From Oscillospiraceae bacterium (GTDB lineage Bacteria > Bacillota > Clostridia > Oscillospirales > Butyricicoccaceae), in assembly GCA_015068445.1 (NCBI GenBank), contig SVKN01000001.1, positions 1-64,000 of the forward strand: a stretch of DNA of 64,000 bases, in the 5' to 3' direction. The notes under the pieces are model-generated. The model was given only the letters and a program-made list of their open reading frames with translations, was not told the DNA's origin and did no database searches. Both the position numbers and the translations under genes were made by a program. Within the stretch, counting starts at the first letter, position 1, and the number at the start of each line of letters is the position of its first letter. Below, in pieces: positions 1 through 8,190 of this stretch.

Positions 1-1074
1 ACGAGAGCTGGAAAGCGATGGAGCATCCCGGGGATATACACGATCCTCACAAATGTATGGTACACAGGAGCTTACAGGTACAATGTCCATTCAGACAGGA
101 AAGGCTATGAGCAAAGGGCTCCGGAAGACTGGATAACGATAGACGCTCATCATGAGCCTCTTATCGATGCAATAACATTTGATCGGGTTCAGCACAAGCT
201 GGCTCGTAACCGTCGAGGACAACCAGATCGCAACAGTTCACGTCAAACCAAGAATGTCCATATCTTCGCGGGATTGCTGCGGTGCGGTAACTGTGGCGCA
301 AACATGAGCGCATCTCAGGATCGTCGTAGAGTCAGCGGCTGGCGTCCATCAATATATGGTTGCTCCAACAAACGTAAGGGTGGCCTCGATTGTCAAAGCA
401 AGTATGTTTCCGACGCATATCTTGGCCCATTTGTTTTTTCTTTTATTTCAAATATCATTAAGACAAAAGGCCAGATCGGTCCAAAAACATCATTAGCGAA
501 TCTTGAAAAAATGCTTCTCGCAGGACCATATCTTGCTTGCTTACGGTTAGATGACACCGCCGTTCTTGACTTGAAAAATGCTTTGTTAGCAGGAGACACT
601 GTTGTTGAGTACACTTCGCCAATCGAACGGCACATGACGTCTGACAGAATAGCAGAGATCGAGCTTCTTCGTTCCCAAATGCAAAAGGCCGAAACCGCTA
701 TTAAGCGATTGGAAACACTGTACTTGTATTCTGATAATGGTATCTCTCAAACAGATTACGTCATCAAGCATAATTCTTTGCTGAACTCCTTATCAGAGCT
801 TGAACAGCGGCTTCATTCGGAAGAACAAGCATTAGATTCCAAAGCATATGACGAACAAGAGTTTATCGAGAAGGCATCTTACTTCGTAATGGCTTCTCGC
901 CTTTTGAGCGACGAACCTTTAGATTACTCTCAATACTTTTCCAAGATTGATCCAACAGCTCCAAAATCGTTTCTCAACGCCACAGTGAAGGAAATCGTTG
1001 TTACCGATGGAGCAGTGACATCTATAGAGTTTTTCTCCGGAATCAAATGCGTGTTCAGCAAAGTTGAGGAATAG
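1..1074 (+). CDS. Large serine site-specific recombinase, C-terminal part (5' end outside window)
   Basis: The frame is open to the left edge, so only the last 357 residues are present. Residues 1-90 read like the end of the Recombinase domain (W-S-IPGIYTILTN, then Y-TGAYRYN, then HEPLIDAITFDRVQ). A zinc ribbon follows, with CGNC at residues 94-97 and a second Cys pair at 121 and 131, then a charged, coiled-coil-prone stretch at about 215-290. This order is that of large serine integrases of phages, ICEs and spore skin elements, which join attP and attB. The catalytic resolvase domain with its serine is off the window. The gene is visibly more AT-rich than everything to its right and uses A/T-ending codons, which marks it as acquired. 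It ends intact with TAG; nothing suggests decay in the visible part. Confidence 0.93.
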   Translation, partial: TRAGKRWSIPGIYTILTNVWYTGAYRYNVHSDRKGYEQRAPEDWITIDAHHEPLIDAITFDRVQHKLARNRRGQPDRNSSRQTKNVHIFAGLLRCGNCGANMSASQDRRRVSGWRPSIYGCSNKRKGGLDCQSKYVSDAYLGPFVFSFISNIIKTKGQIGPKTSLANLEKMLLAGPYLACLRLDDTAVLDLKNALLAGDTVVEYTSPIERHMTSDRIAEIELLRSQMQKAETAIKRLETLYLYSDNGISQTDYVIKHNSLLNSLSELEQRLHSEEQALDSKAYDEQEFIEKASYFVMASRLLSDEPLDYSQYFSKIDPTAPKSFLNATVKEIVVTDGAVTSIEFFSGIKCVFSKVEE

Positions 1075-1076
1075 AG

Positions 1077-1108
1077 ATATCCCCTGCATCCTTGGGTGCA
1101 GGGGATAT
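1077..1108 (+). terminator. Strong hairpin after recombinase gene
   Basis: A perfect 12-bp inverted repeat (atatcccctgca, 1077-1088, and tgcaggggatat, 1097-1108) with an 8-base loop starts three bases behind the recombinase stop. It lacks a good T tract on either strand, so it may act as an RNA stabiliser or a weak terminator. The rest of 1109-1327 holds no gene that I can support: it is AT-rich non-coding DNA with an imperfect inverted repeat at 1160-1185. Confidence 0.5.
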
Positions 1109-1327
1109 ATAATAACCATGTCATTTCTGCATATTATGCAAAAAACATTGAATAATAATTACCGACCGTCTACTAAACATCGGTAGCAAACTTTCGTATA
1201 GGATGCTTCATTTTCCTTCCTGAATCCTTATAACGGTAGATAAAACTTCTGCTTTACCACTCGAAAAGTCCAGTATTTAAGGGGTTTCTCGGGCATTTTC
1301 GCTTATTTCTGGGAAAAAGGCGCATCC

Positions 1328-2356
1328 TTAATAAAGAAACATCGCATCGCCAAATGAGAAGAACCTATAGCGCTCCCGGACGGCTTCTTCGTAGGCTTTG
1401 AGGATGATCTCGCGGGTAGAGAAGGCGGAGACGAGCATGATCAGGGTGCTTTCCGGGAGGTGGAAGTTGGTGATCAGGCCGTCGAGGACCTTGAAGCGGT
1501 AACCGGGATAAATGAAGATGCCGGTGTCGCCCTCCCCTGCGTGGACGACGCCGTTTTCGTCGCCGATTGTCTCCAGCGTACGGCAGGAGGTGGTGCCCAC
1601 GGCGATGACGCGTCCGCCCCGGGCCTTGGCGGCGTTGATGCGCGCAGCGGCGTCTTCGGTGACGTGATAGCGCTCCACATGCATGACGTGGTCTGTAATG
1701 TTTTCTTCCTTTACAGGCCGGAACGTGCCCAGGCCCACGTGCAGCGTGACATGGACGATATCGACGCCCATGTCCTCGATCTCCCGGAGAAGCTCCTTCG
1801 TGAAGTGCAGGCCAGCCGTCGGCGCGGCGGCAGAGCCGTTTTCGCGGGAATAGACGGTCTGGTAGCGCTCGCCGTCCTCCAGACGCTCGGTGATATAGGG
1901 AGGCAGCGGCATGGTGCCGATCTTCTCCAGCAGTTCCAGGAAGATGCCCTCGTAGGTGAAGCGGACGACGCGGTTGCCGTCCGGCCTGACCTCGACGATC
2001 TCGCCCGTCAGCTGACCGTCACCGAAGGAGACGACGGCGCCCGTCTTGAGCCTGCGGCCCGGATAGACGATGCACTCCCAGTCGTCGCCTCCGACGTTTT
2101 TCAGCAGCAGCACCTCGACGTTCGCTCCCCCGCCCTGCTTGACGCCGTACAGACGGGCAGGCAGCACGCGGGTGTCGTTGATCACGAGGCAGTCGCCGGG
2201 GTTCAGGTGCTTTTTGATATCGTAAAAATGCTCGTGGGAGATCGCGCCCGTATGGCGGTCCAGCACCATCAGCCGGGAGTGGTCCCGCTGGGCGATGGGC
2301 GTCTGGGCGATGAGCTCCTTGGGCAGCTCGTAATAGAAATCGCTTGTTTTCATCAT
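1328..2356 (-). CDS. queA: S-adenosylmethionine:tRNA ribosyltransferase-isomerase
   Basis: QueA transfers and isomerises the ribosyl part of S-adenosylmethionine onto preQ1 in the tRNA anticodon, giving epoxyqueuosine at position 34. The 342-residue length is normal. Family hallmarks are visible: the N-terminal [14 protein letters not shown], the [12 protein letters not shown] segment, the central [12 protein letters not shown] and the C-terminal [15 protein letters not shown] followed by [10 protein letters not shown]. The start is the first of two adjacent ATG codons, with AAAGGAT upstream. It follows the aldo/keto reductase by 24 bases and is probably co-transcribed with it. Its 3' end is the first host gene beside the recombinase element and appears intact. 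No queuosine biosynthesis partner is visible in the window. Confidence 0.97.
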   Translation of the reverse strand: MMKTSDFYYELPKELIAQTPIAQRDHSRLMVLDRHTGAISHEHFYDIKKHLNPGDCLVINDTRVLPARLYGVKQGGGANVEVLLLKNVGGDDWECIVYPGRRLKTGAVVSFGDGQLTGEIVEVRPDGNRVVRFTYEGIFLELLEKIGTMPLPPYITERLEDGERYQTVYSRENGSAAAPTAGLHFTKELLREIEDMGVDIVHVTLHVGLGTFRPVKEENITDHVMHVERYHVTEDAAARINAAKARGGRVIAVGTTSCRTLETIGDENGVVHAGEGDTGIFIYPGYRFKVLDGLITNFHLPESTLIMLVSAFSTREIILKAYEEAVRERYRFFSFGDAMFLY

Positions 2357-2380
2357 TTGCGTGTTTGATCCTTTGCTGTA

Positions 2381-3559
2381 TCAGAATCGGCCGAAGAGCC
2401 TCGCGCCCTTCAAAACCAGCTTGTAGACGGGGCCCTCCAGCTCCTGCGTCACCTGCTGCAGGTGCTTCCGGATCTCGATCTTCTGGGGGCAGTGCGTCTC
2501 GCACCGGCCGCAGCGGATGCACTTGGAGGCGTTCGTCGTGACGGTCTTGAGGGAGGTGCACATGATATACTCCCGCTCGCCGTTGAACCAGCCGTCAGAC
2601 TGCTTGACGTTCAGGGCGTTGAAGCAGACGGGGATATCGACCCCCTGGGGACACGGCATGCAGTAGGCGCAGCCGGTGCACGGGACAGCCATGTTCTCCT
2701 TGATCAGCTCGCGGGCGCGGTCGTAAAGCGCCAGCGTACCGTCATCCAGCGCGCCGGGCAGCGCGTCGGAGGCCGTGCCGCAGTTCTCCTCGATCTGCCC
2801 GATACTGTTCATACCGGACAGCAGGACCGTGACCTCCGGGTAATTCCACACCCAGCGCAGGCCCCATTCGGCCGGGGAGCGATGGGGCTCCGCCTTGTCC
2901 CAGAAGGCCTTGACCTTCTTCGGCAGGCCGTTTGTCAGACGCCCGCCGCGCAGCGGCTCCATGATGATGACCGGGAGTCCCTTGGAGGCGGCGTAGCGCA
3001 GGCCGGTCTCCCCTGCCTGCCCGTGCTGATCGAAGTAGTTGAACTGCATCTGGCAGAAATCGAAGGGATAGGCGTCGATGATCCTGATAAAGCCCGTAGA
3101 GCCGCCGTGGTAGGAGAAGCCGATGTTGACGATCTCCCCCTTCGCCTTCTTCTCGTCGATCCAGCGCTCGATGCCCAGATCGACGAGGCGCTGCCAGGAG
3201 TGATAGTCCGACAGCATGTGCAGCAGGTAATAATCGATATGATCGGTCTGCAGGCGTTTGAGCTCCTCGTAGAAATAGCGGTCGAAGTCCTCGTACTTCT
3301 TCGTCAGATACTGGGGCAGCTTCGTCGCCAGCTTGATCTGATCGCGGTGGCCTTTGGCCAGGAACTTGCCGACGCAGGTCTCGCTGCCCGGGTACGTCCA
3401 GGCGGTGTCGAAGTAATTGACGCCCAGGTCCAGGGCGCGCTGCATCTCGCGTTCGGCCTTTTCCTGATCGATAAAGCCGCCGCGGCGGGAAAAGCGCATA
3501 CATCCCAGTCCGAGGGCTGACAACCGATCGTCGTTTTTCGGATTGGTCCTGTACTGCAT
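2381..3559 (-). CDS. Aldo/keto reductase with C-terminal 4Fe-4S ferredoxin domain
   Basis: A two-part redox enzyme of 392 residues. Residues 1 to about 270 are an aldo/keto reductase TIM barrel with the usual catalytic set: Asp and Tyr in NYFDTAWTYPGSE, Lys in LATKLP and His in YYLLHML. The last 110 residues carry two cysteine clusters, CTGCAYCMPCP and CIRCGRCETHCP, which should hold iron-sulfur clusters. Such fusions are common in anaerobic Firmicutes; their substrates are mostly unknown, and the clusters suggest ferredoxin-linked rather than purely NADPH-linked chemistry (inference). A good AAAGGAGG ribosome site precedes the ATG. It lies between tyrS and queA on the same strand, behind a hairpin that probably ends tyrS transcripts. 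Confidence 0.92.
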   Translation of the reverse strand: MQYRTNPKNDDRLSALGLGCMRFSRRGGFIDQEKAEREMQRALDLGVNYFDTAWTYPGSETCVGKFLAKGHRDQIKLATKLPQYLTKKYEDFDRYFYEELKRLQTDHIDYYLLHMLSDYHSWQRLVDLGIERWIDEKKAKGEIVNIGFSYHGGSTGFIRIIDAYPFDFCQMQFNYFDQHGQAGETGLRYAASKGLPVIIMEPLRGGRLTNGLPKKVKAFWDKAEPHRSPAEWGLRWVWNYPEVTVLLSGMNSIGQIEENCGTASDALPGALDDGTLALYDRARELIKENMAVPCTGCAYCMPCPQGVDIPVCFNALNVKQSDGWFNGEREYIMCTSLKTVTTNASKCIRCGRCETHCPQKIEIRKHLQQVTQELEGPVYKLVLKGARLFGRF

Positions 3560-3579
3560 GGGAGCCTCCTTTCGTCAAA

Positions 3580-3606
3580 ATCTGCCGGCCGCTGGGGCCG
3601 GCAGAT
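3580..3606 (-). terminator. Hairpin between tyrS and the aldo/keto reductase gene
   Basis: An 11-bp perfect stem (3580-3590 with 3596-3606) and a 5-base loop, followed on the minus strand by TTTT. It probably terminates part of the tyrS transcripts. The run of T is short, so read-through into the next two genes is possible. Confidence 0.6.
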
Positions 3607-3623
3607 CGCGTAAAACGGTAATG

Positions 3624-4847
3624 CTATTTGCAGATGACCTTGTGGAAGGTCTTCTTGCCCTTCTTGATGACGAAGTCGCCCTTTTTGACGTCGGCCGCCG
3701 TGACGAGCTGGCTGGCGCTTGCGACCTTTTCATCGTTGATGGTGACGCCGCCCTGCTCGATGAGTCTGCGGGCGTCGCCGCGGGAACCGGCCAGCTTGCA
3801 GCGGACCATCAGCTCGGGAACGGTCATGCCGTCGCCGAAGTCGGCTTCCGCGATCTCGGTGGTGGGCATGTCGGCGGAGACGCCGCCGGCGCCGAACAGC
3901 GCCTTGCTGGCCTCCAAGGCCTTCTGTGCCTCCTCCTCGCTGTGGACGAGCTTCGTCAGCTCGAAGGCCAGGATCTCCTTCGCCTTGTTGAGCTGGCTGC
4001 CTTCCCACTTTTCCATCTCGTCGATCTGCTCCAGGGGCAGGAACGTCAGCATGCGCAGGCACTTCATGACGTCGGCGTCGCCGACGTTGCGCCAGTACTG
4101 GAAGAACTCATAGGGGCTGGTCTTCTCGGGATCGAGCCAGACGGCGTTGCCGGCGGTCTTGCCCATCTTGTTGCCCTGAGAGTCGGTCAGCAGCGTGATC
4201 GTCAGGCAGTGGGAATCCTTGCCCAGCTTCCGGCGGATCAGCTCCGTACCGCCCAGCATGTTGGACCACTGGTCGTTGCCGCCGCACTGCATATTGCAGC
4301 CGTAGTGCTGGAACATGTAGTAGAAGTCGTAGGACTGCATGATCATGTAGTTGAACTCCAGGAACGACAGACCGCGCTCCCAGCGCTGCTTGTAGCAGTC
4401 GGCGCGCAGCATGTTGTTGACCGAGAAGCAGGCGCCCACCTCGCGCAGCAGCTCCACGTAGTTGAGCTTCAGCAGCCAGTCGGCGTTGTTGAGCATCATG
4501 GCCTTGCCGTCGCCGAACTCGATGAACTTCTCCATCTGCTTTTTGAAGCAGGCGGCGTTGTGGTCGATGTCTTCCTTGGTGAGCATCTTGCGCATGTCGG
4601 TGCGGCCCGAGGGGTCGCCGATCATGGTGGTGCCGCCGCCGATCAGCGCGATGGGCTTGTTGCCCGCCGCCTGCAGGCGCTTCATCAGCGTAAGGGCCAT
4701 GAAATGGCCGGCCGTCAGGCTGTCGGCCGTGCAGTCGAAGCCGATATAGAATGTGGCCTTGCCCTCGTTGATTAGTCGGCTGACCTCTTCCTCATCGGTG
4801 ACCTGCGCCACGAGACCTCTGGCCTTCAGTTCGTCATATAACGTCAT
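3624..4847 (-). CDS. tyrS: Tyrosyl-tRNA synthetase
   Basis: Class I aminoacyl-tRNA synthetase that charges tRNA-Tyr. The nucleotide-binding motif is seen at residues 36-48 (GFDCTADSLTAGH, the HIGH equivalent), and the KMSKS loop reads KMGKT near residue 232. The Rossmann fold is followed by an anticodon-binding domain and a C-terminal S4 RNA-binding domain (about the last 65 residues). The 407-residue length fits the TyrS type of bacteria. The gene is preceded by a tyrosine-specific T-box leader with its own promoter, so its expression should rise when uncharged tRNA-Tyr accumulates. Confidence 0.98.
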   Translation of the reverse strand: MTLYDELKARGLVAQVTDEEEVSRLINEGKATFYIGFDCTADSLTAGHFMALTLMKRLQAAGNKPIALIGGGTTMIGDPSGRTDMRKMLTKEDIDHNAACFKKQMEKFIEFGDGKAMMLNNADWLLKLNYVELLREVGACFSVNNMLRADCYKQRWERGLSFLEFNYMIMQSYDFYYMFQHYGCNMQCGGNDQWSNMLGGTELIRRKLGKDSHCLTITLLTDSQGNKMGKTAGNAVWLDPEKTSPYEFFQYWRNVGDADVMKCLRMLTFLPLEQIDEMEKWEGSQLNKAKEILAFELTKLVHSEEEAQKALEASKALFGAGGVSADMPTTEIAEADFGDGMTVPELMVRCKLAGSRGDARRLIEQGGVTINDEKVASASQLVTAADVKKGDFVIKKGKKTFHKVICK

Positions 4848-4860
4848 TTTTCTCCCTCCA

Positions 4861-5128
4861 TGAATTGAAAAAGCCCTCTGCAGACGCAGAGGGCGATAAT
4901 ACTTACCGCGGTACCACCTCAGTTTATCCTTCCTTGCGAAAGGACCTCACGGGAAACCCAGGGCTGTAACGGGCCCGCCCGGATACGCCTACTGACACGG
5001 TTCAGCGCTCGGCTCGCAAATGTATTTCGGCAGTCCGTCCTGCGCGCTTGCACCGAACGCGCGCTCTCTGCAAGGATCGGAGTCTGCTTACTCCTTTTGG
5101 TCACAGCCTTTTCGATACTGAAAATAAC
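4861..5128 (-). promoter_or_regulatory. Tyrosine T-box riboswitch leader of tyrS
   Basis: Reading the minus strand, the leader contains an AGAGAG...GGUG...AA apical stem I element (about 5050-5075), a specifier loop with UAC (minus strand 5024-5022), the CAGUAGG...CGUUAC stem III region (about 4961-4996), and the T-box sequence AGGTGGTACCGCGG (4919-4906). A strong intrinsic terminator follows (4894-4873). UAC is a tyrosine codon and matches the downstream tyrS. Uncharged tRNA-Tyr should pair with the specifier and the T-box bulge to favour the antiterminator. The whole gap between recN and tyrS is accounted for by this element. Confidence 0.95.
4868..4894 (-). terminator. T-box regulated intrinsic terminator
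   Basis: Perfect 9-bp stem (4873-4881 with 4886-4894), 4-base loop, and TTTTTC on the minus strand. It lies directly behind the T-box sequence, so it is the conditional terminator of the tyrS leader. Confidence 0.93.
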
Positions 5129-5134
5129 AGTTTT

Positions 5135-5163
5135 ATCTTAGAGTATCAGCTTTGTTTTGTCAA
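5135..5163 (-). promoter_or_regulatory. Sigma-A promoter of the tyrS T-box leader
   Basis: On the minus strand TTGACA (5163-5158) is separated by 17 bases from TAAGAT (5140-5135), a near-consensus housekeeping promoter. The -35 and most of the spacer overlap the last codons of recN. Transcription should start near 5128, just ahead of T-box stem I. Confidence 0.88.
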
Positions 5164-6858
5164 GCTCTTTTTGTACTGCGCGGAGATCACCAGCATCTCC
5201 CGGGCGCTGTCGAGGCTGGCCTGCGTGATGTTGATGCCGGAGGTCAGCCGGGCCAGCTCGTCCATGCGTCCGCGCTCGTCCAGCGGCTCCACGTGGGTGT
5301 AGGTGCGCCCCGCCTCCTCCTGCTTGGAGATGCGGAAATGGTGGTCGGCGAGGCAGGCGATCTGCGGCAGATGGGTGATGCACAGCACCTGACGGCCCAT
5401 GGAGATCTCGTAGAGCTTCTGCCCCACCTTGTTGGCGGCGCGGCCGCTGACGCCGGTGTCGATCTCGTCGAAGATCGCCGTGATCACAGGCTCGTTGGCC
5501 GAGAGGACCTTCTTGAGCGCCAGCATGATGCGGGACAGCTCGCCGCCGGAGGCGACCTTGTTGAGAGGCTTGAGGCTCTCGCCGCGGTTCGTCGTCAGCA
5601 GGAACCGCACCGTGTCGATGCCCTTGCGGGTGAAGCGCACGCCCCTGGGGCCCTGCTGGCTCTCGATCTCCGCCGCCATGCGGGCGGCGGGCATATCGAG
5701 CTGGTGGAGCTCCTCGCAGACCAGGGCCGACAAGCGCTCCCCTGCCTCGCGGCGCTTTTCCGTCAGCGCCTGAGCGCGGGAAAAGACCTCGGCTCGCATG
5801 GTGGCGTACCGCTCCTTGAGCTCCTCCAGATCGTCTTCGCTGCCCTGCAGCGCGTTGAGCTCAGAGCGCAGCTCGTTCAGCAGCCTCGGCAGCTGATCGG
5901 GCTCGGTCTTGTGCTTTTCGGACAGCGCCGTGATCAGATCCAGCCGCTTTTCCGTGTCCTCCAACTGCTGGGGCGAGTACTCCATGCGGTAAAGCTCCCG
6001 CGTGACGTTGGCGGACAGGTCACCGAGCAGCGCCTCGATTTCCTTCGCCGCGGGCAGCAGCGCGGGCGATTCGCTGTCGAGCCCCGCGCACTGGGTCATG
6101 GTGCGGATCGCCTCGGAGACGAGCGTCAGCGCGCCGGAGGTGTCCTCGTCGCCGGACAGCAGCAGCATGCTCTCCTGCAGCGCCTGCCCCACCCGCTGAG
6201 AGCGCAGCAGTGTGGAGCGGAGCGCCTGCAGCTCGCGGTATTCGCCCTCTCGGACGCCTGCCTTCTCCAGCGCTCCGACCTCCTCGGTCAGCTGCGCCAC
6301 GCGGCGGTCCTTTTCGGCGTTGCTCAGGGACAGGGCGCGGATATTGCGGTTGAGCTGCAGCAGTGCGTCATAGCGATCGGAAAAGACCGCAAGCTCCGGT
6401 GCAAGCTCTGCGAAATCGTCGAGATAATCGATGTGCAGGTTTTCGTCCAGCAGATTCTGCCCGTCGTGCTGACCGTGGATGTTGACCAGCAGCACGCCCA
6501 GCTGGCGGAGCATGGCGAGAACGGCCGGGCGGCCGTTGATGCGGCAGACGTTCCGGCCGTCAGGGTACATCTGACGGCTGATGCTAAGTGTGTCGTCGCG
6601 CACCTCGAAGCCCAGATCTACCGCCAGATGGAGCGCAGTCGGCTCCACGCGGTCAAAGACCGCCATGACGGAGGCCATGGACGCGCCGGTGCGGATCAGC
6701 TCGCGGCTGACACGCTGACCGAGGATCGCGTTTATCGAGTCGATGATAATCGACTTGCCCGCGCCGGTCTCGCCGGACAGCACGGTAAAGCCGTCCTCGA
6801 AATCGATGTCGGCGCGTTCGATGACGGCGATGTTCTCGATGGAAAGCGAGCGGAGCAT
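5146..6858 (-). CDS. recN: DNA repair protein RecN
   Basis: SMC-like ATPase that acts early in double-strand break repair. Walker A is GETGAGKS at residues 29-36, the ABC signature lies in KVASGGELSR, and Walker B lies in ITAIFDEIDTGVSG; between them is a long heptad-rich coiled coil interrupted by a short hinge. The 570-residue length is normal. It is the last gene of the nusB operon, one base behind argR. Pairing of argR and recN is widespread in Firmicutes. Its 3' end carries the tyrS promoter. Confidence 0.97.
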   Translation of the reverse strand: MLRSLSIENIAVIERADIDFEDGFTVLSGETGAGKSIIIDSINAILGQRVSRELIRTGASMASVMAVFDRVEPTALHLAVDLGFEVRDDTLSISRQMYPDGRNVCRINGRPAVLAMLRQLGVLLVNIHGQHDGQNLLDENLHIDYLDDFAELAPELAVFSDRYDALLQLNRNIRALSLSNAEKDRRVAQLTEEVGALEKAGVREGEYRELQALRSTLLRSQRVGQALQESMLLLSGDEDTSGALTLVSEAIRTMTQCAGLDSESPALLPAAKEIEALLGDLSANVTRELYRMEYSPQQLEDTEKRLDLITALSEKHKTEPDQLPRLLNELRSELNALQGSEDDLEELKERYATMRAEVFSRAQALTEKRREAGERLSALVCEELHQLDMPAARMAAEIESQQGPRGVRFTRKGIDTVRFLLTTNRGESLKPLNKVASGGELSRIMLALKKVLSANEPVITAIFDEIDTGVSGRAANKVGQKLYEISMGRQVLCITHLPQIACLADHHFRISKQEEAGRTYTHVEPLDERGRMDELARLTSGINITQASLDSAREMLVISAQYKKSLTKQS

Positions 6859-6859
6859 G

Positions 6860-7312
6860 TCAGCGGATCATCTTTCCGGCCACCTCGCAGAACTGCGCGG
6901 CCTTTTCGTTGTCGGGCAGGATGACAAGGAACGTGTCGTCGCCGGCCAGCGTGCCGACGATATTGTCGATCTTCAGCTGGTCGATGGCGAAAGCAGCGGC
7001 GTTAGCCATACCGTTGATCGTGTTGATCACGACGAGGTTCTGCGCCTGCTGGATATTGATGACGCACTCGCGGAAGATGGTGCGCAGGCGCGGCAGGAAC
7101 TCGGCGTCGTCACCCTGGGCAGGCGCGGAATACTTGTAGCCGCCGGACAGGGAGCTGACCTTGATCAGCCGCAGCTCCTTGATGTCGCGGGAGATGGTGG
7201 CCTGGGTGGTGTTGAAGCCCATCTCGTTGAGCTTGGCGGACAGCTCCTCCTGCGTCTTGATATCATTCTGGGAAATGATCTGCATGATGGCCGATTGTCT
7301 GTTGAACTTCAT
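6860..7312 (-). CDS. argR: Arginine repressor
   Basis: A 150-residue ArgR/AhrC protein. Residues 1-70 are the winged helix DNA-binding domain (KFNRQSAIMQIISQNDIKTQEEL in two parts, NTTQATISRDIKELRLIKV); residues 80-150 are the oligomerisation and arginine-binding domain with GTLAGDDTFLVI. In the family, hexamers with bound arginine repress arginine synthesis and activate catabolism. No arginine genes are in this window, so its targets lie elsewhere. The ATG follows an AGAGG site and sits two bases behind the nadK stop. Confidence 0.96.
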   Translation of the reverse strand: MKFNRQSAIMQIISQNDIKTQEELSAKLNEMGFNTTQATISRDIKELRLIKVSSLSGGYKYSAPAQGDDAEFLPRLRTIFRECVINIQQAQNLVVINTINGMANAAAFAIDQLKIDNIVGTLAGDDTFLVILPDNEKAAQFCEVAGKMIR

Positions 7313-7314
7313 GA

Positions 7315-8190
7315 TTATAACCTCTCGCTTGACAGCTTTTCGTTGATTCTCTCGTAAAAACCGACGCCGCGCAGGCGGATCAGGGAGACCGTCTGCCCGG
7401 ACTGGCGGATGATGACGCTTTCACCGGGGGTCAGCTTGTGGATCTGGTAGCCGTCCACCGACAGCTGCACCGTGTTGTCCTGCACGGGCGGGCGGATCTC
7501 GATGACCCGGTCAGCAGAGACGACGAAGGATTTGATGGCCAGTGAATGGGGACATACGGGCGTGACGGCGATGCAGGTGCTGGAGGGCTCGAGGATCGGC
7601 CCGCCGGCCGACAGCGAATAGCCCGTCGATCCCGTGGGCGTGCAGACGACCGCGCCGTCCCCCGCGAAGCCCATGACACGCTTGTCGTTGACGAAGACGG
7701 CCAGCTTGACCGTCTTGGAGACGTCACCCTTGAGGATCGCCGCGTCGTTGAGCGCCGTGGCCGTGAAGGTCGTCGCGCCGCTCTGATCGACGACGCGGAC
7801 GTCCAGCAGCAGGCGGCGGTCCAGCTTGTGTCGGTCCTCCTCGATCTGCTTGAGCATTTCGAGGTCGCTGATGTCGAGCTCCGTCAAAAAGCCCAGGGTT
7901 CCAAAGTTGATGCCCAGCACGGGCTTGCCGTGGCTGGCGGCGGACGACGCGATGTGGAGGATGGTGCCGTCGCCGCCCAAAACGAGAACGAAGTCGGCGG
8001 CGCTCATACACTCCTCCGCCGACGCGTACGAAATGACCTTGTACTCCTTCCCCAGCGACTGCGCGTACATGATGTCCATATAGACGTGGAAGCCCTCGCT
8101 CAGCAGGAAATCGAGGACCTCGGGCAGCGCCTTGACGGCGTTTGCTCTCGTGGGGTTGGGATGGACGAATACCTTATTCGTATGAACCAC
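7315..8190 (-). CDS. nadK: NAD kinase
   Basis: Phosphorylates NAD to NADP. The diacylglycerol-kinase-like fold is recognised by the GGDGTIL motif around residues 72-80, the TALNDAAI segment (NE/D motif), and the glycine-rich PTGSTGYSLSAGGP region. Length is 291 residues, as usual. The start is a GTG directly behind the tlyA stop, preceded by an AAAGTAGG-type ribosome site; no better ATG exists before the first conserved strand (VFVHPNP). Confidence 0.96.
   Translation of the reverse strand: MVHTNKVFVHPNPTRANAVKALPEVLDFLLSEGFHVYMDIMYAQSLGKEYKVISYASAEECMSAADFVLVLGGDGTILHIASSAASHGKPVLGINFGTLGFLTELDISDLEMLKQIEEDRHKLDRRLLLDVRVVDQSGATTFTATALNDAAILKGDVSKTVKLAVFVNDKRVMGFAGDGAVVCTPTGSTGYSLSAGGPILEPSSTCIAVTPVCPHSLAIKSFVVSADRVIEIRPPVQDNTVQLSVDGYQIHKLTPGESVIIRQSGQTVSLIRLRGVGFYERINEKLSSERL

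Larger units (their letters stand above)
1..1200. mobile_element. Right-hand edge of an integrated element carrying a serine recombinase
   Basis: The recombinase gene and the non-coding stretch behind it are AT-richer than the GC-rich host genes that begin at the queA stop (1328). Large serine recombinase genes commonly sit next to the attachment site, so one att junction is expected between 1075 and 1330. The exact boundary cannot be fixed from one side only; the end given here is approximate. What the element carries lies to the left of this window. Confidence 0.55.

Noticed and set aside
1160-1327. Short repeats such as ggtag-aaa-ctt at 1182 and about 1235, and ggatgc/gcatcc ends
   Set aside because: Too short and imperfect to call direct repeats of an attachment site; only the dyad at 1160-1185 was kept as a candidate.
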